From: Saccharopolyspora rosea
Lineage (GTDB): Bacteria > Actinomycetota > Actinomycetes > Mycobacteriales > Pseudonocardiaceae
Direction: 5' to 3'
Assembly: GCF_025643595.1 (NCBI RefSeq)
Contig: NZ_CP102826.1
Location: 3,038,001 to 3,102,000, forward strand
Length of the DNA stretch: 64,000 nucleotides
Position 1 is the stretch's first letter, and every line of letters starts with the position of its first letter. A model generated the notes under the pieces. That model ran no database searches. It was not told the DNA's origin and saw nothing but the letters and a program-made list of their open reading frames with translations. This document shows positions 9,142-18,720 of the stretch, piece by piece. The translations under genes were made by a program, and so were the position numbers.

Positions 9142-11981
9142 CCAACGAGTTCAGGCTCGCCGCAGGAGGCCGGATCGACCGCGGCCGCCCGCTGCGCTTC
9201 CGCTTCGACGGCCGCGACTACACCGGATACGCGGGCGACACGCTGGCTTCCGCGTTGCTGGCCAACGGGGTCCACCAGGTCGCCACCAGCATCAAGCACG
9301 GTCGCCCGCGCGGCATCATGGCCGCCGGGGTCGAGGAGCCCAACGCGCTGGTGCAGATCGAAAAGCCGTTCCCGGAACCGATGTTGACGGCCACGACGGT
9401 CCCGCTGACCGACGGCCTCGAAGCCACCGGACTGCCCGGCCAGGGACGTCTGGCCACTGAGGACGATCCCGCCCGCTACGACACGATGCACGCGCACTGC
9501 GACGTGCTCGTCGTCGGCGCGGGCCCCGCCGGGCTCGCGGCCGCGCTGAGCGCGGCGCGCAGTGGAGCGCGGGTGATCATCGCCGATGCCGACGCCGAAT
9601 TCGGCGGCAGCCTGCTGGGCACCGGCGAACAGCTCGACGACGCACCGGCCACCGACTGGGTGCAGCGGGCCGTCGCCGAGCTGGCCGCCTTCCCGGAGGT
9701 GCGACAACTGCCGCGCACCACCGTGTTCGGCCACTACGACGACAACTACCTCGTCGCGGTGGAGAACCGGGGAGACGACGAAGCCAGCAGGCAACGCATC
9801 TGGCGCATCCGCGCCCGCGAGGTGGTCCTGGCGACCGGCTCGCACGAACGCCCGTTGGTGTTCGCCGGCAACGACCGGCCGGGCACCATGCTGGCCGGAT
9901 CAGCCCGGACCTACCTGCACCGGTACGGGGTCGTGCCGGGGACCCGCGCGGTCGTGTTCACCACCAACGACAGCGCGTACGCGGCGGCGATCGACCTGCA
10001 CGACGCCGGGGTGGCGATCTCGGCCATCATCGACGTGCGCGAGGTCGTGTCGACCTACTGGGCGTCGCGGTGCCTCCAACGCGGCATCGTCGTGCACGCC
10101 GGGTCCGCGGTCGTCAGCACCTCCGGCACCGACCGGATCTCGCGCGTGCACATGGCCCGCTGGGAGTCCGACGGCGACCGCGTGACCGATGTGCAACACG
10201 TGCTCAGCTGCGACCTCCTCCTGGTGTCCGGCGGGTGGAACCCGGCGGTGCACCTGCACAGCCAAGCGCGCGGAACGCTGCGGTTCGCCGAGGACATCGG
10301 CGCCTTCGTGCCCGACCAGCACGCGCGGTCCGTGCGATCGGCCGGCGCCGCGGGCGGATTCTTCGACACCGCGGACTGCCTGCGCACCGGTGCCGAAGCC
10401 GGTGGCGACGCCGCGCTCGCCGCCGGTTTCGACGCGACCACCGGTTCCCTTCCCCGCGCGCGCAAGGCGCCGGTCCTGGCGGGGCGCAACGTGTGGCTGG
10501 TGCCCAGCCCGTCGGACTCGGCGGGGAACAACCAGTACGTGGATCTGGCGCGCGACGCCACGGTCGCCGACGTCCGCAAGGCGCTCGGGGCGGGAATGGA
10601 CTCGGTCGAGCACGTCAAGCGCTACACGACGATCGGCACCGCCCACGACCAGGGGAAGACGTCGGGCATCCTGTCGACGGGCATCATCACCGAGGCGCTG
10701 GGGCGGGACATCGCCGACGTCGGCACCACGACGTTCCGCGCCCCGTACACCCCGGTGACCTTCGCCGCGCTCGCGGGTCGGGACCGCGGCGACCTCTACG
10801 ATCCCGTGCGGGTCACGGCCATGCACGACTGGCACGTCGAGCAGCGCGCCCCGTTCGAGAACGTCGGCCAGTGGAAGCGGCCCTGGTACTACCCGCAGTA
10901 CGGCGAGGACATGGAGGCCGCCGTGCTGCGCGAGTGCCACGCCGTTCGCGAGGGAGTCGGCATCCAGGACGTGTCCACATTGGGCAAGATCGACGTGCAG
11001 GGGCCGGACGCGGGCGAGTTCCTCGACCTCGTCTACACCAACATGATGAGCACGCTCAAGGTCGGGCGGATCCGCTACGGCCTGATGTGCACCGCGGACG
11101 GCATGGTGTTCGACGACGGCACGGTGATGCGCACCGGCCAGAACCGCTACCTGATCAGCACCACGTCCGGCAACGCCGCGGGTGTGCTGGAGTGGTTGGA
11201 GGATTGGCTCCAGACCGAGTGGCCGCACCTGCGGGTGTACCTCACCTCGGTCACCGAGCAGTGGGCCACGATCGCCCTCGCCGGACCGCGGTCCCGCGAG
11301 GTGCTGGCCCGCGCCACCGCAGACATCGACCTCGACAACGAGGCGTTCCCGTTCATGTCCTGGCGGGACGGGACCGTCGCGGGGCGTCGGGCGCGGGTGT
11401 GCCGGATCAGCTTCTCCGGAGAGCTCGCCTTCGAGATCAACGTGCCCCGGTGGCACGGGCGTGAGGTCTGGGACGCGCTCATCGACGCCGGCGCGTCGCT
11501 GGCCATCACCCCCTACGGGACCGAGACGATGCACGTCCTGCGCGCCGAGAAGGGATTCCCCATCGTCGGGCAGGACACCGACGGAACGGTCACGCCGCAC
11601 GATCTCGGCATGAGCTGGGCGGTGTCGAAGAAGAAGGCCGACTTCCTCGGCAAGCGCTCCTTCAGCCGGGCCGACACCGCGCGCACCGACCGCAAGCAGC
11701 TGGTCGGGCTGCTCCCCGCCGACGAGGACCTGGTGCTCGCCGAGGGGGCCCAGCTCGTGGAGCACTCGGAGCTGCCGGAACCGCCCGTGCCGATGCTCGG
11801 CCACGTCACCTCCAGCTACCGCAGCGCAGCGCTGGGCCGCGGATTCGCCCTGGCCCTGGTCAAGGGCGGGCGGGACCGCATCGGCGACACGATCTACTCC
11901 ACCGCGGGCGACGGGCTCGCCGCGGTCACGATCACCGAGCCGGTCTTCTACGACAAGGAAGGAGCACGCCGAGATGGCTGA
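9138..11981 (+). CDS. soxA: Sarcosine oxidase subunit alpha
   Basis: The 947-residue large subunit binds NAD and THF and carries the methyl group to folate as 5,10-methylene-THF. An N-terminal ferredoxin-like (Fer2_4) segment (FRFDGRDYTGYAGDTLASAL) is followed by a Rossmann domain (VVGAGPAGLAAALSAARSGA near residue 123) and a C-terminal GcvT/aminomethyltransferase domain from about residue 580. The length matches Corynebacterium and Arthrobacter SoxA. It starts at GTG within the soxD stop and overlaps soxG by eight bases, so translation of the operon is tightly coupled. Confidence 0.96.
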   Translation: MTNEFRLAAGGRIDRGRPLRFRFDGRDYTGYAGDTLASALLANGVHQVATSIKHGRPRGIMAAGVEEPNALVQIEKPFPEPMLTATTVPLTDGLEATGLPGQGRLATEDDPARYDTMHAHCDVLVVGAGPAGLAAALSAARSGARVIIADADAEFGGSLLGTGEQLDDAPATDWVQRAVAELAAFPEVRQLPRTTVFGHYDDNYLVAVENRGDDEASRQRIWRIRAREVVLATGSHERPLVFAGNDRPGTMLAGSARTYLHRYGVVPGTRAVVFTTNDSAYAAAIDLHDAGVAISAIIDVREVVSTYWASRCLQRGIVVHAGSAVVSTSGTDRISRVHMARWESDGDRVTDVQHVLSCDLLLVSGGWNPAVHLHSQARGTLRFAEDIGAFVPDQHARSVRSAGAAGGFFDTADCLRTGAEAGGDAALAAGFDATTGSLPRARKAPVLAGRNVWLVPSPSDSAGNNQYVDLARDATVADVRKALGAGMDSVEHVKRYTTIGTAHDQGKTSGILSTGIITEALGRDIADVGTTTFRAPYTPVTFAALAGRDRGDLYDPVRVTAMHDWHVEQRAPFENVGQWKRPWYYPQYGEDMEAAVLRECHAVREGVGIQDVSTLGKIDVQGPDAGEFLDLVYTNMMSTLKVGRIRYGLMCTADGMVFDDGTVMRTGQNRYLISTTSGNAAGVLEWLEDWLQTEWPHLRVYLTSVTEQWATIALAGPRSREVLARATADIDLDNEAFPFMSWRDGTVAGRRARVCRISFSGELAFEINVPRWHGREVWDALIDAGASLAITPYGTETMHVLRAEKGFPIVGQDTDGTVTPHDLGMSWAVSKKKADFLGKRSFSRADTARTDRKQLVGLLPADEDLVLAEGAQLVEHSELPEPPVPMLGHVTSSYRSAALGRGFALALVKGGRDRIGDTIYSTAGDGLAAVTITEPVFYDKEGARRDG

Positions 11982-12618
11982 CAGCTACGGCGAATCCCCG
12001 TTGGCCTCCCGCGCGGAGCTTCTGGCGCACGCCGGTGCACCGGGCGCCGTGCACCTCGCCGAAGTGCCGTTCCTGGCCCAGGTCGCGCTCCGGGTCGACC
12101 CCAAAAGCGCTGCGGCAGAACGGGTGGGGACCGCGCTCGGGGCCATGTTGCCGACCCAACCCGGCGAGGTCGCGGAGGCCGGGAACGTCTCGGTCCTGTG
12201 GCTGGGCCCGGACGAGTGGCTGCTGGTGGGCCCGCGCGGAAGCGCCGAGGAAATCCAGGAGACGCTGACCGAGGCGTTGGCCGACGAGCACGCGGCCGTG
12301 GTGGACGTCTCGGCCCACCGCACCATCCTGGACGTGGCGGGCCCCCTGGCCAGGGAGTTGCTGAACAAGGGGTGCGCGCTCGACCTGCACCCCCGCAGTT
12401 TCGAGGCGGGCCGCTGCGCGCAGACGATGCTCGCCCGCGCCGGGGTGATCCTGGTGTGCCGCGACGCGGAAACCCCGAGGTTCTGGGTGTTCGTGCGCGC
12501 CTCGTTCGCCGAGTACCTCGCGGACTGGCTGGCGGATGCCGCCGACGAGTACCGGACCCGGCACACCCGCACGGCGATCGACGACGTCGAACCCCGCCAA
12601 CCCGAACCCGCCCGCTGA
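11974..12618 (+). CDS. soxG: Sarcosine oxidase subunit gamma
   Basis: The fourth subunit of the sarcosine oxidase tetramer, 214 aa, with the family features WLGPDEWLLVGP, VDVSAHRTILDVAGPLARE and LNKGCALDLHPRSF. It is a folate-barrel-like structural subunit without cofactor motifs. It overlaps soxA by eight bases and completes the standard B-D-A-G gene order. A 76-bp gap with a GAACAGGAG site leads to the formaldehyde dehydrogenase gene. Confidence 0.94.
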   Translation: MADSYGESPLASRAELLAHAGAPGAVHLAEVPFLAQVALRVDPKSAAAERVGTALGAMLPTQPGEVAEAGNVSVLWLGPDEWLLVGPRGSAEEIQETLTEALADEHAAVVDVSAHRTILDVAGPLARELLNKGCALDLHPRSFEAGRCAQTMLARAGVILVCRDAETPRFWVFVRASFAEYLADWLADAADEYRTRHTRTAIDDVEPRQPEPAR

Positions 12619-12694
12619 GTCCTCCGCGGCGCACAGCCGCGCGTCCAGGACGTCGACTCGAACCGCTGTCGATCCCCGTTGAACAGGAGTACGC

Positions 12695-13780
12695 GTGACC
12701 CAAGTGCGTGCAGTCGTCTCGACCGGCAAGGGAAAACCGGTCGAGGTGACGACGATCGATGTCCCCGACCCAGGGCCGGGCGAAGCGAGAGTGCGGGTGC
12801 AGGCGTGCGGGGTGTGCCACACCGACCTGCACTACCGGGAGGGCGGGATCAGCGATGAGTACCCGTTCCTCCTCGGCCATGAGGCCGCGGGCGTGGTCGA
12901 TTCCGTCGGGGAGGGGGTGCACGACCTCGAACCGGGCGACTTCGTCGTGCTGAACTGGCGCGCGGTGTGCGGTACGTGCCGGGCGTGCAAGCGCGGCAGG
13001 CCGCAGTACTGCTTCGACACCCACAACGCCGCCCAGCCCATGACGCTCGCCGACGGCACCCCGCTGTCACCGGCGCTCGGGATCGGTGCCTTCGCCGAGC
13101 AGACGCTCGTCCACTCAGGACAGTGCACCAAGGTGGACCCGGCCGCCCGGCCCGCGGTGGTCGGCCTGTTGGGGTGCGGCATGATGGCCGGGATCGGCGC
13201 GGCGGTCAACACCGGGCACGCCGGACCCGGTGACTCGGTGGCGGTGATCGGCTGCGGCGGTGTCGGCAGCGGCTCGGTGGCCGGCGCGAACCTGGCCGGA
13301 GCGCGGCGGATCATCGCCGTCGACACCGACCCGGTGAAGCTGGAGTGGGCGCGCGAGTTCGGTGCCACGCACACGGTCAACGCCGCCGAGAGCGACGCGG
13401 TGGAGGCCATCCGCGCGCTCACCGACGGCCACGGCGCCGATCTGGTGGTGGACGCGGTGGGAGTCCCGCAGACCTACACCCAGGCGTTCTACGCCCGGGA
13501 TCTGGCGGGCACCGTGGTGCTCGTCGGCGTGCCCTCCCCGGAGATGCGCCTGGAACTTCCGCTGATCGACGTCTTCGCCCGCGGCGGGGCCCTCAAGTCG
13601 AGTTGGTACGGCGACTGCCTGCCCAGCAGGGACTTCCCGATGCTGGTCGAGATGTACCAGCAGGGGCGCCTGCCGCTGGAGAAGTTCGTGACCGAGGAGA
13701 TCGCGCTGGACCAGGTCGAGCACGCCTTCGAGAAGATGCACCGCGGCGAGGTGCTGCGCTCGGTGGTGACGTTCGGATGA
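12695..13780 (+). CDS. mscR: S-(hydroxymethyl)mycothiol dehydrogenase
   Basis: Zinc-dependent medium-chain dehydrogenase (361 aa) that oxidises the formaldehyde-mycothiol adduct with NAD. The catalytic zinc motif [15 protein letters not shown], the GHEAAG signature, the structural zinc cysteines ([15 protein letters not shown]) and the Rossmann [13 protein letters not shown] motif are all present. The N-terminal half closely follows the Amycolatopsis methanolica enzyme. Formaldehyde released by dimethylglycine or sarcosine oxidase when THF is limiting would be its substrate. It implies a mycothiol-producing host. The stop overlaps the next gene (ATGA). Confidence 0.92.
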   Translation: MTQVRAVVSTGKGKPVEVTTIDVPDPGPGEARVRVQACGVCHTDLHYREGGISDEYPFLLGHEAAGVVDSVGEGVHDLEPGDFVVLNWRAVCGTCRACKRGRPQYCFDTHNAAQPMTLADGTPLSPALGIGAFAEQTLVHSGQCTKVDPAARPAVVGLLGCGMMAGIGAAVNTGHAGPGDSVAVIGCGGVGSGSVAGANLAGARRIIAVDTDPVKLEWAREFGATHTVNAAESDAVEAIRALTDGHGADLVVDAVGVPQTYTQAFYARDLAGTVVLVGVPSPEMRLELPLIDVFARGGALKSSWYGDCLPSRDFPMLVEMYQQGRLPLEKFVTEEIALDQVEHAFEKMHRGEVLRSVVTFG

Positions 13781-14403
13781 GCGCGCGCATCGACCACACC
13801 GTCACCTCCGGCACCTTCTCGCTGGACGGTGCGACGTTCGACGTCGACAACAACGTGTGGGTGGTGGGCGACGATCACGAATGCGCGGTCATCGACGCGC
13901 CGCACGACGTCGCCGCGATCCGCGAACTCGTGGGCGGGCGCGAGGTGCGGGCGGTGCTGTGCACGCACGCCCACGACGACCACGTGCGCGCGGCTCCGGC
14001 ACTGGCCGAGCAGGTCGGCGCGCCGGTGCTGCTGCACCCGCAGGACCGGGTGCTGTGGGACCTCACGCACCCGGACCGCGAACCCGACGGCGAGCTCGCC
14101 GACGGCCAGGTGTTCCACATCGCCGGGACCGAGTTGCGCGTGCTGCACACGCCGGGGCACGCGCCCGGAGCGGTCTGCCTGCACTCCCCGGACCTCGCCA
14201 CGGTCTTCACCGGCGACACGCTCTTCGCCGGTGGCCCGGGAGCGACCGGCCGATCGCATTCGGACTACGACGTGATCGTGGCCTCCATCCGGGAGCGGCT
14301 GCTGCCGCTCCCGGCGGAGACCGAAGTGCGGCCCGGACATGGCGAGTCGACCACGATCGGCGCGGTCCGCCGGGAGTTCGACGAGTGGATCGCGCGTGGC
14401 TGA
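13777..14403 (+). CDS. MBL-fold metallo-hydrolase downstream of mscR
   Basis: A 208-residue metallo-beta-lactamase-fold protein with the dinuclear zinc motif THAHDDH, the later histidine in [12 protein letters not shown], the bridging Asp in [10 protein letters not shown] and the last His in RPGHGEST. It is glyoxalase-II-like in size and layout. It overlaps mscR by four bases, so it probably handles the mscR product. Hydrolysis of S-formylmycothiol to formate and mycothiol is the attractive reading, by analogy with S-formylglutathione hydrolase, but this is inference. Confidence 0.85.
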   Translation: MSARIDHTVTSGTFSLDGATFDVDNNVWVVGDDHECAVIDAPHDVAAIRELVGGREVRAVLCTHAHDDHVRAAPALAEQVGAPVLLHPQDRVLWDLTHPDREPDGELADGQVFHIAGTELRVLHTPGHAPGAVCLHSPDLATVFTGDTLFAGGPGATGRSHSDYDVIVASIRERLLPLPAETEVRPGHGESTTIGAVRREFDEWIARG

Positions 14404-14454
14404 CGAGGACCTCGCGCGTCCGCGCACGCGCTGGCGAGGCGTCCCGTGATCCCG

Positions 14455-14492
14455 GGCGGCTCCCCTCGGTCGACCGGCCGAGGGGAACCGCC
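14455..14492. terminator. Hairpin after the sox operon
   Basis: A long imperfect hairpin with the inner arms TCCCCTCGG and CCGAGGGGA and the outer arms GGCGGC and CCGCC, about 50 bp after the metallo-hydrolase stop. There is no T run, as is common in high-GC actinomycetes. It probably ends the soxBDAG transcript. Confidence 0.5.
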
Positions 14493-14605
14493 GTCGCTGC
14501 GAAGGCTGCGTTCACCGCTCGGCCTCCGGTGGTGACGGCTCCCGCGCCGTGGCAGTCCCGTGCTCCACCAGCGCGAAGAGCCTCGAATCAGGGTCGGCCG
14601 ATCTC

Positions 14606-14672
14606 TTGACGCGGCCCGCCGTCTCGGGGAGTCTGTTGCGCATCACGGTTTGCGTTCTCTTATCCGCAACAG
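14606..14672 (+). promoter_or_regulatory. Putative promoter and 8-bp inverted repeat before the Rieske gene
   Basis: TTGACG (14606-14611) is a plausible -35 box; no convincing -10 is seen. CTGTTGCG (14633-14640) and CGCAACAG (14665-14672) form a perfect inverted repeat with a 24-base spacer that runs into the AGGAGGGG ribosome site. It could be an operator or a leader hairpin that hides the ribosome site. Confidence 0.35.
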
Positions 14673-14681
14673 GAGGGGTCC

Positions 14682-15032
14682 ATGATCGCCGTCTGCCGCG
14701 CCGACGAGCTTCCCCCTGGTGAGTCGGTCCGCTTCGTCGCCGACGTCCCCATCGCCGTGTTCAACGCCGACGGCGAGTTCTACGCGGTCGACGACACCTG
14801 CTCCCACCAGGACGCCTCGCTGTCCGACGGCTTCCTGGAGGGCTGCTACGTCGAATGTCCGTTGCACGCGGCGTTCTTCGACCTCCGCACCGGCGAACCG
14901 ACCTGCCTGCCGGCCAAACGGCCCGTGCGCACGCACCCGGTGACCGTCGAGGACGGCACCGTCTACGTGCACGTCGTGCCCGCGCACGAGACCCGGCGGG
15001 ACCTCGTTCAGGAGCACGAGAGCGTCCCATGA
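14682..15032 (+). CDS. Rieske [2Fe-2S] ferredoxin
   Basis: A 116-residue electron carrier of the BphF/HcaC type, with the cluster motif CSHQDASLSDG (C-x-H) and, 17 residues later, CPLHAAFFD (C-x2-H). Such ferredoxins feed Rieske-type oxygenases, including those that demethylate glycine betaine or stachydrine. No oxygenase or reductase gene lies beside it. In a dimethylglycine/sarcosine island it may serve a betaine demethylase encoded elsewhere; that link is inferred. Confidence 0.9.
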   Translation: MIAVCRADELPPGESVRFVADVPIAVFNADGEFYAVDDTCSHQDASLSDGFLEGCYVECPLHAAFFDLRTGEPTCLPAKRPVRTHPVTVEDGTVYVHVVPAHETRRDLVQEHESVP

Positions 15033-15044
15033 GGACGGTGATCG

Positions 15045-15094
15045 TCCTCGGCGCGTCCCGGGCCGGATCCGGCCCGGGACGGGCGGGCCGAGGA
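15045..15094. terminator. Strong hairpin between the Rieske and transporter genes
   Basis: The centre is a perfect 26-bp palindrome (15055-15080, GTCCCGGGCCGGA and its complement). It is flanked by the outer arms TCCTCGGC and GCCGAGGA. It lies 12 bp after the ferredoxin stop and would terminate or attenuate transcription before the MFS gene. Confidence 0.6.
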
Positions 15095-15152
15095 TGATCG
15101 ATCCACGTCGTGGCAGGTCGTTGTCGTACGTCGGACCGGATGGGGCGACAGG

Positions 15153-16598
15153 GTGAGTGGGGTGACCGAGGGGCCGCGGGCGGCGATCGTGCGGACAGCC
15201 GTCCAGGATGCGCAAACCATTCGTCGCGCGACCACGGCCGCCATCGTGGGCAACGTCGCGGAGTGGTACGACTTCGGCATCTATTCGTACCTCGCCGCCA
15301 TCGCCCTGACGCGGGTCTTCTTCCCCCACGGCGGGAACTGGGCGGCGGTGCTCGCGCTGGGCACGTTCGCCGCCGCGTTCGTGGTGCGACCGCTCGGCGG
15401 GCTCGTCTTCGGGCCGCTGGGTGACCGGATCGGTCGCGCCCGAGTCCTGGCGAGCACGATCTTCCTGATGGCGATCGCGACCGTGCTGCTCGGACTCGTC
15501 CCCAGCTACGGCGCGATCGGTGTCGCGGCCCCGGTGCTCGTGCTGTTCATCCGGATGCTGCAGGGCTTCTCCGCGGGCGGTGAGTACGTCGGGGCGCTGA
15601 CCCTCGTCGCCGAGTACGCCCCGGACCGGCGGCGCGGTTTCTTCGGCAGCTGGCTGGAGTTCAGCACCCTGGTCGGGTACACCCTCGGGGCGGGCATCTG
15701 CGCGATCCTGGTCGCCGCGCTGCCGCCGGACGCCCTGCTGTCCTGGGGCTGGCGACTGCCCTTCCTGCTCGGCCTGCCGGTGGGCGCCATCGGGATCTAC
15801 CTGCGGATGCGACTGGAGGAGACCCCCGCGTTCCGGCAGCTCATGGAGCGCTCGCCGGCGATGGCCACCATGGCGCTGCGCCGCGTGTTCCAGATCCTGG
15901 TGACCCATTACCGCGCACCGGCGCTGATCGCGACCGGGCTGATCGTGGCCTGGAACGTCACCAACTACGTGCTGACGAACTACGTGCCGACCTATCTGAC
16001 CGACACCCTGCCGCACTACGGCAAGAGCGGGACCAGCGACACGGTGTCGACCGCGCTCCAGGTCGCCGTCATGCTCGCGATGCTGTGCGTCATCGTGTTC
16101 CTCGGCAAGCTCAGCGACAGGATCGGCAGGAAGCCGATCCTGCTCACCGGCAGCGTCGCGCTCGTGGTGCTCGGCCTGCCCTCGGTGTGGCTGCTGAGAG
16201 CCGGGCTGCCCGGCCAGGTCCTCGGCCTGCTGATCATGGGTTTCACCCTGCTCTGCTTCGCGGCGGTGGCCCCTTCGACACTGCCCGCGCTGTTCCCCAC
16301 CTTCCTCCGCTACGGCAGCCTGGCCATCATCTTCAACGTGGCCGTGTCCGCGTTCGCGGGCACCGCGCCCACGCTCATCGGCGTCGCGGTGACGACCACC
16401 GGCAACCTCGACTGGCCCGGCTACTACCTCGTCGGAGCGGGCGTGATCGGCCTCGTGAGCACCGCGTTCCTCGCGGAACCGGCCGGACGGCCCCTGGTCG
16501 GCGCGGCACCGCTCACCTCAAGCGCGGACCTGCCCGCCCCGAAGCTCTCGGAAGACGGCGTGCCGCTGGAAGAACCGCCGACGCGCCGGGAGCCGTGA
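15153..16598 (+). CDS. MFS transporter, metabolite:H+ symporter (MHS/ProP-like)
   Basis: A 481-residue, 12-helix permease. The MHS/MFS signatures are readable: the opening ATTAAIVGNVAEWYDFGIYS, GPLGDRIGRARVLA in loop 2-3, RMLQGFSAGGEYVG in helix 4, RMRLEETPAF, and LSDRIGRKPIL in loop 8-9. This family takes up betaine, proline and related osmolytes or carboxylates. Its position beside the methylglycine island suggests uptake of betaine or dimethylglycine, but the substrate cannot be read from sequence. GTG 15153 is used; GTG 15162 is an alternative. Confidence 0.88.
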   Translation: MSGVTEGPRAAIVRTAVQDAQTIRRATTAAIVGNVAEWYDFGIYSYLAAIALTRVFFPHGGNWAAVLALGTFAAAFVVRPLGGLVFGPLGDRIGRARVLASTIFLMAIATVLLGLVPSYGAIGVAAPVLVLFIRMLQGFSAGGEYVGALTLVAEYAPDRRRGFFGSWLEFSTLVGYTLGAGICAILVAALPPDALLSWGWRLPFLLGLPVGAIGIYLRMRLEETPAFRQLMERSPAMATMALRRVFQILVTHYRAPALIATGLIVAWNVTNYVLTNYVPTYLTDTLPHYGKSGTSDTVSTALQVAVMLAMLCVIVFLGKLSDRIGRKPILLTGSVALVVLGLPSVWLLRAGLPGQVLGLLIMGFTLLCFAAVAPSTLPALFPTFLRYGSLAIIFNVAVSAFAGTAPTLIGVAVTTTGNLDWPGYYLVGAGVIGLVSTAFLAEPAGRPLVGAAPLTSSADLPAPKLSEDGVPLEEPPTRREP

Positions 16599-16827
16599 CG
16601 GGGTGCGCCGCAGCGCCCGGCGGTTCCGAACGCCGGGTCCGGGGGCCGGCAGGTCGGCGTAGCAGTCCTCATAGGACGGAAGGTCGGGGCGGGGCTGCGC
16701 TGGTGGCCCGGGAGGCGGAGCAGCCGGTCATCATGCGGTTCCACCGAGTAGCCACGTGGCGGATTCGCGGTGAGATCCCACTCACCGCACCCGTTCATGC
16801 CGTCGGTTGTGCCACTCTGTCGCGCTG

Positions 16828-17685
16828 ATGCTGACTCCCGAAGTGCTCACCTGGATCGCTGCAGGCGTCGCCGTCCTCGCGGTGGTGTTGGCGGGGTGGC
16901 AGCTCCGGCGCGTCGGCCGACAGGCCCGCCATGTCGCGCAGCAGGCCGACCGGGCCGACGAGAAGGCCACCGCGGCAGGGGCCCACGCGGAGGCGGCGGC
17001 CGCGGCCGCGGAGCGCGCCCAGAACGAGGCGCACCGGGCGTGGGAGCAGGTCAAACTGGCCTCGGAACAGCTCCAGCAGGCCCAGGAGGAACACCGCGCC
17101 AGCGACCAGGCCGAGCAGTGGGAGTGGGCCTACGCGCTGACCTCGCACGGCCGGGAGCTGGTGGAGGCCAGCCAGGAGCTGGTCCGCACCGCGCTGGACA
17201 CCCGGGTGGCCCCGCACTACCGCCTGGCGGCCGACCGGTACTACCGCCAGAGCTGCCAGCGGTGGCAGGACACGATGGTCAAGGCACTGTCCCGCACCTC
17301 ACCGACGCTGGAGTTGCAACACCGGATCAGCGTGTTCGCCCAGGTGCAGCAGCGGCTGCACGGCCACATCGACGTGCTGCTGCGGGCGGCCGAGACCGGC
17401 ACCCTCCCCGGGAACGACGCGGTCGTGCAGCACGCCCACGCCCGGCGGCAGGAACTGGCCAACGCCTACCGTCAACTGCAGCGCACCGTCAGCGGCGACC
17501 TCGCCACCCCTCGCGTCGACCCGCAGGAGGTGCCGACCCAGCACATCACCGCTTCGGTGGCGTCCGGGACATCGCCGACGCCGACCGCAGCGGACACCAC
17601 GAGCCACCACGGTCAACAACCCGAGCCGCCGAACACCCAGCACGCGATCGCCGCGAGACCGGCACCCGACCAGGCGCGTCCCTGA
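16828..17685 (+). CDS. Hypothetical membrane-anchored coiled-coil protein
   Basis: I do not recognise a family. 285 aa from ATG 16828 (an upstream ATG at 16807 is less likely). One N-terminal transmembrane helix (WIAAGVAVLAVVLAGW) is followed by an Ala/Glu/Gln-rich coiled coil to about residue 105, a conserved-looking helical middle (WEWAYALTSHGRELVEASQE) and a Pro/Thr-rich, probably disordered tail of about 60 residues. It ends 32 bp before the PfkB gene. No function is proposed. Confidence 0.65.
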   Translation: MLTPEVLTWIAAGVAVLAVVLAGWQLRRVGRQARHVAQQADRADEKATAAGAHAEAAAAAAERAQNEAHRAWEQVKLASEQLQQAQEEHRASDQAEQWEWAYALTSHGRELVEASQELVRTALDTRVAPHYRLAADRYYRQSCQRWQDTMVKALSRTSPTLELQHRISVFAQVQQRLHGHIDVLLRAAETGTLPGNDAVVQHAHARRQELANAYRQLQRTVSGDLATPRVDPQEVPTQHITASVASGTSPTPTAADTTSHHGQQPEPPNTQHAIAARPAPDQARP

Positions 17686-17717
17686 GCCGCTCGCGGTGGC
17701 CGATCCGGAGGAGCGCG

Positions 17718-18620
17718 ATGACGGAAGTGCTGCTCGTCGGGCTGAGCACGGTCGACCTCGTGCAGCGCGTCGAGGCCGCGCCGCACCCGGGGGAGAAGGT
17801 CCAGTCGACGTCGGTGGAGACGGTGGCGGGCGGTCCGGCGACGAACGCGGCGGTGGCGGTCGCCGCGCTGGGCGGTCGGGCCCGGTTGCTCACCGCGCTG
17901 GGCGCGCACCCGTTGGCCGAGCTGGCGCGCCGCGACCTGGCCGAGCACGGCGTGGAGCTGGTCGACGTGCGCTCCGACGGTGTCTCGCCGCCACCGGTGA
18001 GCGCGGCGGTCGTGCGGGAGCGCGACGGCGAGCGCACGGTCGTCTCGCACAACGCCGCCGGCGTGGAGGTGCTCCCGCCGGACGACCTGGACGGCGTGCT
18101 GGGACGGGCGGCGGCCGTACTGGTCGACGGGCACCACCCGCGCCTCGCCCTGGCCGCGGCGGAGACCGCGCGGCGGCGGGGCGTCCCCGTGGTGCTCGAC
18201 GCCGGGAGCTACAAGCCGGTGCTGGTCGACCTGCTCCCCCTGGTCGACGTGTGCGCCTGCTCCGAGGCGTTCCGGTTGCCCGACCGTCCCGACGACACCG
18301 ATCGCGCGCTCCACGACCTCGGAATTCCGGTCGTGACCAGGACACGCGGCCAGGACCCGGTGTCCTGGTCGTGCCGCGGGGGCGGCGAGGGGACCGTGCG
18401 ACCTTCCGAGGTCACCGCGCGCGACACCCTGGGCGCCGGGGACGTCTGGCACGGTGCGCTGGCGTTCGGGATCGTTCGGCTCGGGCGGGTGCCCACCGCG
18501 GACGACCTTCCCGGCCTGCTCGCCGAGGCCAACGAGGTGGCCGCGCTGCGGGTGCGGCACCGGGGCGCGCGTGCGTGGGTGGCCGCCGCCCGGAGCAGGG
18601 GTTCGTCGATCGACCCTTGA
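17718..18620 (+). CDS. PfkB/ribokinase family carbohydrate kinase
   Basis: A 300-residue ATP-dependent sugar or nucleoside kinase. The substrate-side motif GGPATNAAVAVAALGG lies near residue 40, and the catalytic/anion-hole motif DTLGAGDVWHGALAFG near residue 240 contains the GAGD base. It lies 100 bp upstream of a GntP-family permease, so the pair may import and phosphorylate a sugar acid or sugar. A GGAGGAG ribosome site supports ATG 17718. A longer in-frame extension upstream is discounted because it overlaps the previous gene. Confidence 0.88.
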   Translation: MTEVLLVGLSTVDLVQRVEAAPHPGEKVQSTSVETVAGGPATNAAVAVAALGGRARLLTALGAHPLAELARRDLAEHGVELVDVRSDGVSPPPVSAAVVRERDGERTVVSHNAAGVEVLPPDDLDGVLGRAAAVLVDGHHPRLALAAAETARRRGVPVVLDAGSYKPVLVDLLPLVDVCACSEAFRLPDRPDDTDRALHDLGIPVVTRTRGQDPVSWSCRGGGEGTVRPSEVTARDTLGAGDVWHGALAFGIVRLGRVPTADDLPGLLAEANEVAALRVRHRGARAWVAAARSRGSSIDP

Positions 18621-18720
18621 AGGTCATCGCTCCCAGGGCGCATGATCACCGGGTCGAAGCGGCGGGCGTGCTCGCCGCAGCCACCAGCCCGGCACCCGGG
18701 TGGCGTGAAGGGACCGCGAC

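Noticed and set aside
10070..11464. Second long plus-strand frame inside soxA
   Set aside because: It is a frame-shifted shadow of soxA, extremely Arg-rich, with no motif.
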